Source: Actinomycetospora soli (GTDB lineage Bacteria > Actinomycetota > Actinomycetes > Mycobacteriales > Pseudonocardiaceae). Taken from it: 64,000 nt of DNA. Position numbers and translations under genes: made by a program. Below are positions 14,460 to 24,256 of the stretch, piece after piece (the stretch's first letter is position 1; each line of letters opens with the position of its first letter). The stretch lies in assembly GCF_021026295.1 (NCBI RefSeq), contig NZ_JAJNDA010000004.1, positions 248,001 through 312,000 on the forward strand. Direction: 5' to 3'. The notes under the pieces are model-generated. The model saw nothing but the letters and a program-made list of their open reading frames with translations. It had not been told where the DNA came from and made no database searches.

Positions 14460-15665
14460 CTAACCCCCCAGCGAGAACACCTTCCGCGCCGTCTCGCCGA
14501 GGATGTTCCGCTTCCCGTGCTCCGAGACGAACGGCAGCGCCGCGATGCGGCCGGGCACGTCGAAGTCCCAGTGCGGCCAGTCGCTGGAGTACATCAGCGT
14601 GTTCTCCGCGTCGATGGCCTCGAGCGTCGCGGCGAGCAGCTTGTCGTCGGTCCACTCCATCGGCTGCGAGGTGTAGTACATCTCGCGGATGTAGTGCGAC
14701 GGCGGGCGCGTGAGCAGCGGGGCGTCTGACTGGCGCATCGAGTACTCGTGGTCGAGCCGCTGCATCATGAACGGCAGCCACGCGAGACCGCTCTCGATCC
14801 AGATCGTCCGCAGCCCCGGGAACCGCTCCGGGATGCCGTTGACCACCCAGTTGGTCATGTGCGTCATGTTGCAGGTCACGAAGCTCATCGCGTGCGCCGA
14901 GAGGAACCGGTTCATCGTCGACGTCATCGTGTCGGCCTGGTTCGGCCCGGCGTGGAAGCCGATCGGCAGCCCGCGCCGCTCGAGCTCCTTGTAGACCGGC
15001 ATGTACGCGTTGCGGTGCACCCCGGCGTGGCGCTGCGAGGTCACCAGGAATCCGATGACCCCCGGGGTGTCCCCGAACTCCTCGATCGTCGCGAGGCAGG
15101 CGTCGGGGTTCTCGAACGGCAGGCCCAGCATCGTCCGGATGCGCGGCTCGCGCGGCAGCACCTCGGCGGTGAACCACCGGTTGTAGGCCTGCAGCAGCGC
15201 CGTCGCGACCTCCGGCTGCGGGTGCAGGCCCGTCTCCAGCATGGGCTGCGGGAACACGACCTGGACGTCGATCGACATCGCGTCCATCGCGCGGCGCACC
15301 AGCGTCACGTCGCGGTCCGCGCCCGACGTCGTCCCGGGGGTCTCCTCGGCCAGCGACGCCTGGTGCGGGATGCGCCCCGAGACGTCCTGCATCGTCAGGC
15401 CGGGCGAGTGGTTGTGCAGCGCCAGCCGGGCCGCGTTCGGCCAGTTCGCCATCATCTGGTTCGCGCTGTCGCGCATCACCGGGCTGTCGAGGTACTGCAG
15501 GATCTCCGGCCACGAGTCGAGCTCGACGTGGTGGGAGTCGACGTCGACGATGAAGTAGTCGTCGAGCCCGTAGCGCTCGGTGTCGCGCCGGGCGTTCGCG
15601 AGGATCTCGCGGGTGTCGGTGGCGGTGGTGATCTCCTGCGTGGGCAGGCGCCTCACATCGGTCAT
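14460..15665 (-). CDS. Amidohydrolase-2 family metal-dependent hydrolase or decarboxylase
   Basis: A 401-residue protein of the ACMSD-like amidohydrolase_2 family (TIM barrel). Recognisable segments are DVDSHHVEL (the N-terminal metal motif, here DSHH), GFHAGPN, ESGLAWLPFMMQRLDHEY and YSSDWPHWDFD (the catalytic Asp region). Members cleave or decarboxylate aromatic or heterocyclic acids. ATG 15665 is preceded by AGGAG and overlaps the stop of the 94-residue gene upstream (ATGA). With the Rieske protein two genes upstream it suggests a small catabolic module under the divergent LysR regulator. Substrate unknown. Confidence 0.85.
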   Translation of the reverse strand: MTDVRRLPTQEITTATDTREILANARRDTERYGLDDYFIVDVDSHHVELDSWPEILQYLDSPVMRDSANQMMANWPNAARLALHNHSPGLTMQDVSGRIPHQASLAEETPGTTSGADRDVTLVRRAMDAMSIDVQVVFPQPMLETGLHPQPEVATALLQAYNRWFTAEVLPREPRIRTMLGLPFENPDACLATIEEFGDTPGVIGFLVTSQRHAGVHRNAYMPVYKELERRGLPIGFHAGPNQADTMTSTMNRFLSAHAMSFVTCNMTHMTNWVVNGIPERFPGLRTIWIESGLAWLPFMMQRLDHEYSMRQSDAPLLTRPPSHYIREMYYTSQPMEWTDDKLLAATLEAIDAENTLMYSSDWPHWDFDVPGRIAALPFVSEHGKRNILGETARKVFSLGG

Positions 15666-15946
15666 GACGAGCTCCTCGAGAACCACAGGGCGAGGTCGAA
15701 CGGGTTGAGGTCGTTGCTGCGCAGGGCGGCGGTCGCGAGCACCACCGCGTCGGTCGGGCTGAGATCCGTTCCCGACGGCGGGTCGTGCCCCTCCTCGGCG
15801 GCGACGGCCCAGCAGCGTCCGGCGACCCCGACGAGCCGGCGCGCCGTCCCCGGCGGGAGCTTCGCGATCGCCCCGTCGTCGAGCCCCGCCGCGATCTCGG
15901 CCTCGAGCTCGGCGACCAGCGCGTCGATGTGCTCAGACCGTGACAC
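15662..15946 (-). CDS. Small hypothetical protein between amidohydrolase and Rieske genes
   Basis: A 94-residue, largely helical, acidic protein with no recognised domain. It starts at GTG 15946, overlaps the end of the Rieske gene by 14 bp, and its stop overlaps the amidohydrolase start, so all three are probably translated together. The C-terminus DLNPFDLALWFSRSS is hydrophobic. Residues DPPSGTD are encoded by the dispersed TTCCCGACGGCGGGTC element at 15769-15785. It may be a partner subunit of the hydrolase. Confidence 0.7.
   Translation of the reverse strand: MSRSEHIDALVAELEAEIAAGLDDGAIAKLPPGTARRLVGVAGRCWAVAAEEGHDPPSGTDLSPTDAVVLATAALRSNDLNPFDLALWFSRSSS
15769..15785. repeat. Copy of dispersed TTCCCGACGNCGGGTC element inside the 94-residue gene
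   Basis: The bases ttcccgacggcgggtcg are in frame in the small gene and give DPPSGT on its coding strand. Confidence 0.6.
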
Positions 15947-16322
15947 GGATCCGGCCCTCCGCCTCGGCCACGTCGAAGCGCCGCAGCGAGGCGCCGGGCA
16001 CCCCGGGGTGGCGACCGGTCGTCACGTCGTACTCGTAGCCGTGCCAGGGGCAGACGACGTGCATCGTGTTCTCGTCGAACCGCATCCCGAGGCTGCGCTG
16101 CTCGGCGTCGAGGCGCTCGCGGACGCGGCTGATGATCCGGCCCTGGCACGCCGGCCCGCCCTGGTGGGCGCACACGTTCTCCCAGGCGTACAACCGGCCG
16201 CCGAACCGGAAGATCCCGAGCGTCGTCGTGCCGTCGATCTCCACGACGAGGCGGCCCCGCTCCGGCACGTCGTCCGACGCGGCGACGTCGACGTCCCGCG
16301 CCTCGGATGTGGTGGTGGTCAT
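15933..16322 (-). CDS. Rieske-type [2Fe-2S] protein
   Basis: A 129-residue soluble Rieske ferredoxin. The two cluster-binding boxes are CAHQGG (CXH) and CPWHGYEYD (CX2H), spaced as in Rieske ferredoxins and N-terminal oxygenase domains. There is no catalytic oxygenase domain or transmembrane helix, so it is probably an electron carrier for a partner oxygenase or for the amidohydrolase module. ATG 16322 is chosen over an upstream in-frame ATG that would run through the divergent promoter. It is the first gene of the leftward operon opposite the LysR gene. Confidence 0.85.
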   Translation of the reverse strand: MTTTTSEARDVDVAASDDVPERGRLVVEIDGTTTLGIFRFGGRLYAWENVCAHQGGPACQGRIISRVRERLDAEQRSLGMRFDENTMHVVCPWHGYEYDVTTGRHPGVPGASLRRFDVAEAEGRIRVTV

Positions 16323-16380
16323 ACCGCTCAGCGTCCACGTCCGAGCCGCATCTGTAAATTTCACGATGCTACGGTGCTTC
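16323..16380. promoter_or_regulatory. Divergent LysR-type operator region
   Basis: The inverted repeat TCACGA-N12-TCGTGA at 16361-16384 lies within a longer AT-richer stretch bounded by gtaaattt and aactttac. This fits a LysR-type T-N11-A operator controlling both the Rieske operon and the regulator gene. Promoter elements are not obvious. Confidence 0.45.
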
Positions 16381-17220
16381 GTGAGTTCCTCGAACTTTAC
16401 GTTGCGCCAGGTCGCCTACCTGGTCGCGGTCGCCGACCACGGCACGCTCGCGGCGGCCGCGGCGACGCTGCACGTCTCGCCGTCGGCGATCTCCGTCGCG
16501 CTCGACGAGCTCGACCGGGCCCTCGGCGTCCAGCTCACGCTCCGCCGCCGGGCGCACGGCGTGCAGCTGACCCCGGCCGGGCGCGCGGCGGTCACCCGCG
16601 GGCGGCGCCTGCTGCGCGACGCCGGCGAGCTCGCGACGAGCCTCGGCGAGGTCGCGGGCGTCGTGTCCGTCGGCTGCTACCCGACGCTCGCGCCGACGGT
16701 CCTCGCCCCGTGGATCGCGGCGCTGCGCGAGGCGCACCCCCGCACCCGGGTGGCGTTCGTCGAGGACGACCAGGACCGCCTGCAGCGCCGCCTGCTCGAC
16801 GGCGAGCTCGACCTCGCCGTGCTCTACGACCACGGTCTGTCCCCCGACCTCGACACCGAGCGGGTCGCCGCCACCGTCCCCTACCTGCTCGTCGCCCGGG
16901 ACCATCCCGCCACCGACCTCGCCGCGGTCGCCGACGAGCCGATGGTGCTGCTCGACCTGCCGCCCTCGTCCGACCACGCGCTCGCGGTCTGCCGGGAGCT
17001 CGGCGTCAGCCCGCGGATCGAGCACCGGACGCGGTCGACGGAGATGGTGCGAGCCCTCGTCGCCCAGGGTCTCGGCTGGTCGGTGCTCGCCCAGGCCGTT
17101 CCCGACGACGGGGTGGCGCGGGTCCCGCTGCCCGCCGACCCCCTGCCGGTGGTGGCCGCCCGGCCGCGGGCGGTGGCACCCAGCCCGGTGGTCCTGGCGA
17201 TGCTGGCGGCCCGCCCGTGA
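16381..17220 (+). CDS. LysR-family transcriptional regulator
   Basis: A 279-residue regulator with an N-terminal winged helix-turn-helix (LRQVAYLVAVADHGTLAAAAATLHVSPSAISVALDELDRAL, about residues 7-65) and a periplasmic-binding-like effector domain (about 90-279, starting VSVGCYPTLAPTVLAPW). GTG 16381 gives the usual short lead into the helix-turn-helix; an in-frame ATG at 16366 would add five residues and sits within the operator palindrome. Divergent position suggests it controls the Rieske/amidohydrolase genes in response to their substrate. Confidence 0.9.
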   Translation: MSSSNFTLRQVAYLVAVADHGTLAAAAATLHVSPSAISVALDELDRALGVQLTLRRRAHGVQLTPAGRAAVTRGRRLLRDAGELATSLGEVAGVVSVGCYPTLAPTVLAPWIAALREAHPRTRVAFVEDDQDRLQRRLLDGELDLAVLYDHGLSPDLDTERVAATVPYLLVARDHPATDLAAVADEPMVLLDLPPSSDHALAVCRELGVSPRIEHRTRSTEMVRALVAQGLGWSVLAQAVPDDGVARVPLPADPLPVVAARPRAVAPSPVVLAMLAARP

Positions 17221-17670
17221 TCACGGCTCGCGTGCCGCCGCGATCACCGCGCCCAGGTCGCCGTGCAGCCGCAGCAGCTCCTCGACCGGCATGCCGAGCC
17301 GCGCCACGATCGCCGGCGGGATGCGCTCGGCCTCCGTGCGCAGCGCCCGGCCCGCGGCGGTGAGCGTGACGGCGAGGGTGCGCTCGTTGCCCGGGACCCG
17401 TCGTCGTTCCAGGTAGCCCTGGGCCTCGAGCCGCTTGAGCAGCGGCGAGAGCGTGCCGGGGTCGAGCGCGAGCCTCTCCGACAGCGCCGTGACCGACAAC
17501 GGCTCCTCGCCCCACAGCGCGAGCATCACGAGGTACTGCGGGTGCGTGAGCCCCATCGGCTCGAGCAGCGGGCGGTACAGGGCGATCACCGAGCGCGCCG
17601 CCACCGCGAGCGCGAAACAGACCTGGTTCTCCAGGGCGAGGGGATCGATCTCCTCCGGGGCGGCCGTCAC
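17221..17670 (-). CDS. MarR-family transcriptional regulator
   Basis: A 149-residue dimeric winged-helix regulator. Typical features are LENQVCFALAVAARSVIALYRPLL, THPQYLVMLALWGEEPLSVTALSERLALDPGTLSPLLKRLEAQGYLERRR (recognition helix and wing) and a C-terminal dimerisation helix. The sequence is closest to OhrR-like members, and the Cys of QVCFALAV is where OhrR keeps its peroxide-reactive residue, so hydroperoxide sensing is possible. GTG 17670 is preferred over the upstream ATG because that ATG falls inside the apparent -10 box. It shares its promoter region with the divergent DUF5313 gene. No ohr gene is adjacent. Confidence 0.88.
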   Translation of the reverse strand: MTAAPEEIDPLALENQVCFALAVAARSVIALYRPLLEPMGLTHPQYLVMLALWGEEPLSVTALSERLALDPGTLSPLLKRLEAQGYLERRRVPGNERTLAVTLTAAGRALRTEAERIPPAIVARLGMPVEELLRLHGDLGAVIAAAREP

Positions 17671-17692
17671 ACTCCCGACCTTACACGTGGCG

Positions 17693-17720
17693 TGCATACT
17701 GTTGGCGTGCAAAGTGTCAA
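17693..17720 (-). promoter_or_regulatory. Promoter of the MarR gene, with repeated GGCGTGCA motif
   Basis: On the minus strand TTGACA (17720-17715) and TATGCA (17698-17693) are separated by 16 bp, close to an ideal housekeeping promoter, with the start point about 17686. Two direct repeats of ggcgtgca, 16 bp apart (from 17690 and 17705), overlap these boxes. They are candidate operator half-sites for autoregulation, also covering the start of the divergent gene. Confidence 0.55.
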
Positions 17721-18102
17721 GCGACCCGGTCCCCTGTGGTGGCTCTGGTACGCCTACGGCGGCGGGCTGCCCGAACGCTTCGCGCCGTGGGTCCTGCACG
17801 ACACCACCTGCCGCACCTGGTGGCTGCGCCACATCGCCCGGATCCTCGTGCAGATCGCGCCGTTCGCGGTCGCCATCGTCGTCTTCGTCCCCGGCCCGCT
17901 CTGGCTGCGCCTGATGTGCGCGCTCGGCGGCGGCATCATGGGCATGATCTTCGCGGTCGCGTACGTGCACGAGACCGCCGAGCACCGCCTGGTCAAGGCC
18001 GGTTACCCGGTCGGCACGGGGGTCGCCACCCGCGCGGAGCGTGACCGCGAGAAGGACGAGGCCGCCGCGGCTCGCTACGCCGAGCGCTACCGGCGTTCCT
18101 GA
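17707..18102 (+). CDS. DUF5313-like membrane protein
   Basis: A 131-residue protein resembling the actinobacterial DUF5313 family: N-terminal RPGPLWWLWYAYGGGLPERF, then VLHDTTCRTWWLRHIARI, then two hydrophobic segments (about 55-75 and 78-98) and a charged C-terminal tail RAERDREKDEAAAARYAERY. Function is unknown. The GTG at 17707 has no Shine-Dalgarno sequence and lies 6 bases after CATACT, so the mRNA may be leaderless. It diverges from the MarR gene and overlaps its promoter, which suggests shared control. The stop codon falls within a ttcctgacgacgggtcgg variant of the dispersed element. Confidence 0.75.
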   Translation: MQSVKRPGPLWWLWYAYGGGLPERFAPWVLHDTTCRTWWLRHIARILVQIAPFAVAIVVFVPGPLWLRLMCALGGGIMGMIFAVAYVHETAEHRLVKAGYPVGTGVATRAERDREKDEAAAARYAERYRRS

Positions 18103-18119
18103 CGACGGGTCGGCCCCCG

Positions 18120-19727
<1,608 letters not shown>

Positions 19728-19809
19728 CCGGTGCCCTCCCTCGCCTGCGCGCGAACGCGGGAGTGCCCAGCCGGGCCGCCCGCGATACGCCGGGTCCGCA
19801 CGCGCGGGC

Positions 19810-20478
19810 TCAGCCGGCGAGGGCCACCGCCGCCCGGTACCGCTCCACGAGCAGCGACGCCACCGCCGGGTGGTCGCCCAGCGGGTCGGCGACCACGGCG
19901 GCGGCCACCCCGCACGCCCACCGGTGGAACACCCCCGGCGCGAGCAGCCACGTCAGCAGCGCGACCGGCCCGTCCTGCGCGCCCACGACCTCGGCGAGCC
20001 GGGGGTCGCCGCCCGCCACGTAGCCGACCGGGACCTCGCCGCCGAGCCGCTCCCCCACGAGCGCGGCCGCCGTCCGCAGGTCGGCCTGCGCCACCGGGTC
20101 CGTCGACCCGGCCGCGGCGAGCACCACCTGCTCACCGCCCCACCCGGCGTCGCGCAGCCGGTCCAGGGCCGCGTCGACGAGCACCGGGTCGGGCCCGAGC
20201 GGGTCGGTCACCCGCACGTCGGTGCGGCCCAGCGCGGCCAGCTGCTCGGGCACGTCGCGGCGCACGTGGAACCCCGAGGCCAGGAACGCCGGCACCACGA
20301 CGACGGGTCCCTCGTCCAGCTTCGGCAGCAGGTCCGCCAGCTGCGGACGCGCGACGCCCGCCCAGGCCAGCCGCACGCCTGCGTCGGGGACGAGCGACCG
20401 CACCCGCGTGAGCAGCGCACCCCAGGTGGCCCGGCCCGCCGGGTCGTTCGTGCCGTGCGCGAGCACCACCAGCGTCAT
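19810..20478 (-). CDS. Sirohydrochlorin chelatase (CbiX/SirB type)
   Basis: A 222-residue class II chelatase with the N-terminal LAHGTND catalytic His (H8) and the internal GFHVRRDVP motif, with two CbiX-like halves in one chain. It should insert ferrous iron into sirohydrochlorin to make sirohaem; cobalt insertion is the alternative. Its ATG overlaps the stop of the HemD gene. Placement at the end of narK-nirBD-hemD supports a role in supplying sirohaem to NirB. Confidence 0.85.
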   Translation of the reverse strand: MTLVVLAHGTNDPAGRATWGALLTRVRSLVPDAGVRLAWAGVARPQLADLLPKLDEGPVVVVPAFLASGFHVRRDVPEQLAALGRTDVRVTDPLGPDPVLVDAALDRLRDAGWGGEQVVLAAAGSTDPVAQADLRTAAALVGERLGGEVPVGYVAGGDPRLAEVVGAQDGPVALLTWLLAPGVFHRWACGVAAAVVADPLGDHPAVASLLVERYRAAVALAG

Positions 20479-21293
20479 CGCGAGGCCACGTGCTCCTCCA
20501 GCCGCTTCACCATCGCGCCGAGCCGGAAGCGCTCCGGCGCGATCGACGGGACGTCGAGCCGGTCGAGCGGGGCCGCCGTCACCGGGCCGACCGCGCACGC
20601 GAGCACCCCGCCCCGCAACGCGCCGAGCAGGTCGTCCCGACGGCCCACCGCCTCCGCCCGGTGCACCAGCCCCTCGACGGCCGGGGCCGAGGTGAAGGTG
20701 ACCGCGTCGACGTCCCCGGCGATCACGGCCTCGATGAGCGCGTCGACCGCGGGCAGGTCCGGCGGCGGCTCCCACCGGTAGACGTGCACCTCGACGACGT
20801 CGGCGCCCGCCTCGCGCAGGGCGCCGAGGAACGACGTCATCGGGTCACCGTGCAGCTGCACCGCGACCCGCCGCCCGGACACCCCCACGGCGAGCAGGTG
20901 CTCCAGCACCTCCGGCGACGACTCGGTCTCGTCGGCCGACCACGCCTCGCGGAACCCGGCACCGCGGATCGCGCCGCGCGCCTTCGGGCCCCGCGCGAGC
21001 AGCTCGGCGTCGGTGAGGACCGCCCGCAGCCGCTCCCCGAGGCCCCACTCGTCGGCCACCTCGAGCCAGCCGCGGAACCCCTGTCCGGTGGTGGCGACGA
21101 CGACGTCGGGCGGCGCGTCCAGCAGCGTCCGCGTGGTGGCGGCCAGGTCCGAGTCGTCGGCCAGCGGGACGATCCGCATCGTCGGGCCGTGCACGGTCGT
21201 CGCGCCCTTGCGGTGGAGCAGTTCGATCTGGTCGTCGGCGCGACGGTCCGCCGTCACGCCCACCCGCAGCCCGGCCAGGGGGCCCTCCGTCAT
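20475..21293 (-). CDS. hemD: Uroporphyrinogen-III synthase
   Basis: A 272-residue two-domain HemD protein (GLRVGVTADRRADDQIELLHRKGATTVHGPTMRI at the N-terminus, DAVTFTSAPAVEGL in the second domain). It closes hydroxymethylbilane to uroporphyrinogen III, the branch point for haem, sirohaem and cobalamin. Actinobacterial nitrite operons often carry such a HemD, sometimes with an extra winged helix; none is attached here. ATGA overlaps join it to nirD upstream and the chelatase downstream, so it is a dedicated sirohaem-supply copy in the nitrite operon. Confidence 0.88.
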   Translation of the reverse strand: MTEGPLAGLRVGVTADRRADDQIELLHRKGATTVHGPTMRIVPLADDSDLAATTRTLLDAPPDVVVATTGQGFRGWLEVADEWGLGERLRAVLTDAELLARGPKARGAIRGAGFREAWSADETESSPEVLEHLLAVGVSGRRVAVQLHGDPMTSFLGALREAGADVVEVHVYRWEPPPDLPAVDALIEAVIAGDVDAVTFTSAPAVEGLVHRAEAVGRRDDLLGALRGGVLACAVGPVTAAPLDRLDVPSIAPERFRLGAMVKRLEEHVASR

Positions 21294-21658
21294 GGGCTGC
21301 CGACCTCCACCGTCCCGTTCACCACCCGCACAGGATAGGTCGCCACCCCGACACCGGAGTCCTCCAGCGCCCGGCCGGTCTCCAGCGCGAAGTGCTGCTT
21401 GTACAGCGGCGAGGCCACCACCGGTGTCCCGCCGAGGTCCCCGACGATGCCGCGCGAGAGCACCGAGGCGTGCGAGAACGGGTCGACGTTGTGCAGGGCG
21501 AACAGCCGGTCGTCGTGGGTCCGGAAGACCGCCACCGGCTCCCCCGCCACCAGGGCGCACACCCCGCGCTCCGGCTGGAGCCGCTCCAGCGGGCAGACGG
21601 GCGTCCACCCCGTTCCCGACGACGGGTCGGTGCCGGTGCGTTCGTCGAGTGCGGTCAT
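21290..21658 (-). CDS. nirD: Nitrite reductase (NADH) small subunit
   Basis: A 122-residue Rieske-fold subunit (VCPLERLQPERGVCALVAGEPVAVF, LFALHNVDPFSHASVLSRGIVGD, ASPLYKQHFALETG). As in other NirD proteins the usual Cys/His cluster ligands are largely absent, so it is structural. It pairs with NirB in the cytoplasm. The first 17 residues contain TDPSSGTG, encoded by the dispersed element at 21613-21630, which lengthens the N-terminus relative to typical NirD. Both ends overlap neighbouring genes by ATGA. Confidence 0.92.
   Translation of the reverse strand: MTALDERTGTDPSSGTGWTPVCPLERLQPERGVCALVAGEPVAVFRTHDDRLFALHNVDPFSHASVLSRGIVGDLGGTPVVASPLYKQHFALETGRALEDSGVGVATYPVRVVNGTVEVGSP
21613..21630. 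repeat. Copy of dispersed TTCCCGACGNCGGGTC element at the nirD 5' end
   Basis: The bases ttcccgacgacgggtcgg, read on the minus strand, encode TDPSSGT in the N-terminal tail of NirD. Confidence 0.65.
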
Positions 21659-24228
21659 GCGGGGGCTCCCATCGGGATCCGGGCGCCGTCGGTGATCGGC
21701 ACCCCGCCCAGGCCGAGGGCGGCGAGGTCGGTGGGCTGGCCGTCCTTCATCCCGGCGGGGACCCGGCGGCCGAGGTGGTCGACGAACTCGATCGTCGGGT
21801 CGGGCACGCCCGGCGCGTTGACGAACGAGGTGAACCGCGCGAGCTTCTCCGGGTCGTCGAGCACGGCGGCCCACTCGTCGGCGTAGCCCGCGACGTGCGC
21901 CGCCATCTGCTCGTCGAGCGCGGCGCAGATCCCCAGCGAGTCGTCCATGATCACCGCGCGGAGGTGGTCGATGCCGCCCTCGAGCGACTCGATCCACGGC
22001 GCCGTGCGCTGCAGCCGGTCGGCGGTGCGGACGTAGAACATGAGGAACCGGTCGATCGTGCGCACCAGCGTCGTCGTGTCCAGGTCGGAGGCGATCAGCT
22101 CCGCGTGCCGCGGGGTGAACCCGCCGTTGCCGCCCAGGTAGAGGTTCCACCCGGTCTCGGTGGCGATGACGCCGAAGTCCTTCGAGCGGGCCTCGGCGCA
22201 CTCGCGGGCGCAGCCCGACACCCCGGACTTCAGCTTGTGCGGCGAGCGCAGCCCCCGGTAGCGCAGCTCGAGCGCGACGGCGAGCCCCACCGAGTCCTGC
22301 ACGCCGTAGCGGCACCAGTCGGTGCCCACGCACGACTTCACCGTCCGCAGCGACTTGCCGTAGGCGTGGCCGGACTCGAACCCGGCGTCGACCAGCCGCC
22401 GCCAGATCGCCGGCAGGTCGTCGACGCGCGCGCCGAACAGGTCGATCCGCTGCCCGCCGGTGATCTTCGTGTAGAGCCCGAAGTCCCGCGCCACCTCCCC
22501 GATCGCGATGAGCCCGTCCGGCGTGACCTCCCCGCCGGGCAACCGCGGGACCACCGAGTAGGTGCCGTTGCGCTGCATGTTCGCGAGGAAGTGGTCGTTG
22601 GTGTCCTGCAGCGTCGCGGACTCGCCGTCGAGCACGTGCCCGCCGGCGAGCGTGGCGAGCATCGAGGCGACGGCGGGCTTGCAGACGTCGCAGCCGCGCC
22701 CGGTCCCGTACTGCGCGACGATCTCGCTGAACGTGGTCGATCCGGTCACGCGGATGATCTCGTAGAGCTCCGCGCGCGACCGGGTGAAGTGCTCGCAGAG
22801 GGCCGTCGACACCTCGACGCCGCAGCTCGCGAGCACCTTCGCGAGCGTCGGGACGCACGAGCCGCACGTGGTGCCCGCCCGGGTGCACGCCTTGAGCTGC
22901 GGCACGGTGGTGGCCTCGCCGGACGAGATCGCCTCGACGAGCGCGCCCTTGGTCACCGCGTTGCAGGAGCAGATCTGGGCCGCGTCGGGCAGGGCCTCGA
23001 ACCCCACGGCCTCCCCGCCGGCGGGCGCGATCAGCGACATGGGGTCGCCCGGCAGCTCCGCGCCCAGGAACCCGCGGAGCGTGTCGTAGTCCGAGGCGTC
23101 GCCGACGAGGACGCCGCCGAGCAGGGTCCGCGCGTCGTCGGAGACGACGAGCTTCGCGTAGGTCCCGGCCACCGGGTCGTCCAGCGTCACCTCGAGGGCG
23201 CCCGGCGTCGCGGCGTGGGCGTCGCCGAAGCTCGCGACGTCGACCCCGAGCAGCTTGAGCTTCGTCGACAGGTCGGCCTCGGTGAAGCGGCCGTCCCCGC
23301 CGGTGAGGCGCTCGGCGACCACCTCGGCCATGGCGTAGCCGGGCGCGACGAGGCCGTAGGTGCGGCCCCTCACCGCCGCCACCTCGCCGATCGCCCAGAC
23401 GTGCTCCGCGGAGGTGCGGCAGCGGTCGTCGACCAGCACCCCGCCGCGCTCGCCGACCTCGAGACCGGCCGCGCGGGCCAGGGCGTCCGCGGGTCGGATG
23501 CCGGCGGAGAACACGACGACCGAGGCGTCGAGCTCGGTCCCGTCGGAGAGCGTGACGGTGAGCCCGCCGCGGTGGTCGCGGGCGATCGAGCTCGTGGACA
23601 CGCCGGTGTGCACGCGCAGCCCGAGGTCGGACACGAGCCGCTGCAGCAGCGCCCCGCCGCCCTCGTCGACCTGGACCGGCATGAGCCGGGGCGCCATCTC
23701 CACGACGTGCGGCGACAGGCCCAGCCGGCGCAGCGCGTTCGCGGCCTCCAGCCCGAGCAGCCCGCCGCCGACGACCACGCCGGCCCGGCGACCCGCGCCC
23801 GCCGTCGAGACCGCCCGCTGCGCCGCGGCGCGCAACCCGTCGAGGTCGTCGAGCGTGCGGTAGACGAAGACGTGCTCGAGGTCCCGGCCGGGTACCGGCG
23901 GGACGAACGGGACGCTGCCGGTGGCGAGGACCAGCTCGTCGTAGGCGACGTCGCGGCCCTTCCCGGTGCGCACCGTGCGGGCCACCGGGTCGACCGCGGT
24001 GACCGGCTCGTCGAGGTGCAGCTCGACGCGCGGGTCGTGCCCGTCGAGCGTGAGGTCCTCGGCGGACGCGTCGCCCACGTAGGACGACAGGGCCACCCGG
24101 TCGTAGGCCGGCCGGTTCTCCTCGGCCAGCACGACGACGCGCCAGGTGCCGTCGGGGTCGAGCCGCCGCAGGCTCTCGACGAACCGGTGGCCGACCATCC
24201 CGTGGCCGACGACGACGACCGTCTTCAC
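21655..24228 (-). CDS. nirB: Nitrite reductase (NADH) large subunit
   Basis: An 857-residue flavo-sirohaem enzyme reducing nitrite to ammonium with NADH. In order it has an N-terminal FAD/NAD domain (VVVGHGMVGHRF; VVGGGLLGLEAA), a BFD-like [2Fe-2S] domain with CSCNAVTKGAL and CTRAGTTCGSC (about 415-465), and the nitrite/sulfite reductase half. That half carries sirohaem/4Fe-4S ligands in CVGTDWCRYG (about 632) and SGCARECAEARSKD (about 671). GTG 24228 has GGGAGA upstream. It is the second gene of the narK-nirBD-hemD-chelatase operon and is presumably under nitrogen control. Confidence 0.95.
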   Translation of the reverse strand: MKTVVVVGHGMVGHRFVESLRRLDPDGTWRVVVLAEENRPAYDRVALSSYVGDASAEDLTLDGHDPRVELHLDEPVTAVDPVARTVRTGKGRDVAYDELVLATGSVPFVPPVPGRDLEHVFVYRTLDDLDGLRAAAQRAVSTAGAGRRAGVVVGGGLLGLEAANALRRLGLSPHVVEMAPRLMPVQVDEGGGALLQRLVSDLGLRVHTGVSTSSIARDHRGGLTVTLSDGTELDASVVVFSAGIRPADALARAAGLEVGERGGVLVDDRCRTSAEHVWAIGEVAAVRGRTYGLVAPGYAMAEVVAERLTGGDGRFTEADLSTKLKLLGVDVASFGDAHAATPGALEVTLDDPVAGTYAKLVVSDDARTLLGGVLVGDASDYDTLRGFLGAELPGDPMSLIAPAGGEAVGFEALPDAAQICSCNAVTKGALVEAISSGEATTVPQLKACTRAGTTCGSCVPTLAKVLASCGVEVSTALCEHFTRSRAELYEIIRVTGSTTFSEIVAQYGTGRGCDVCKPAVASMLATLAGGHVLDGESATLQDTNDHFLANMQRNGTYSVVPRLPGGEVTPDGLIAIGEVARDFGLYTKITGGQRIDLFGARVDDLPAIWRRLVDAGFESGHAYGKSLRTVKSCVGTDWCRYGVQDSVGLAVALELRYRGLRSPHKLKSGVSGCARECAEARSKDFGVIATETGWNLYLGGNGGFTPRHAELIASDLDTTTLVRTIDRFLMFYVRTADRLQRTAPWIESLEGGIDHLRAVIMDDSLGICAALDEQMAAHVAGYADEWAAVLDDPEKLARFTSFVNAPGVPDPTIEFVDHLGRRVPAGMKDGQPTDLAALGLGGVPITDGARIPMGAPA

Positions 24229-24256
24229 GATGTGTCTCCCTTCGGTCGACGTGTGC

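Noticed and set aside
17695-17697. ATG at 17697 as the MarR start
   Set aside because: It lies within the apparent -10 box (TATGCA); GTG 17670 has an upstream AGG/GGGAG and matches family length.
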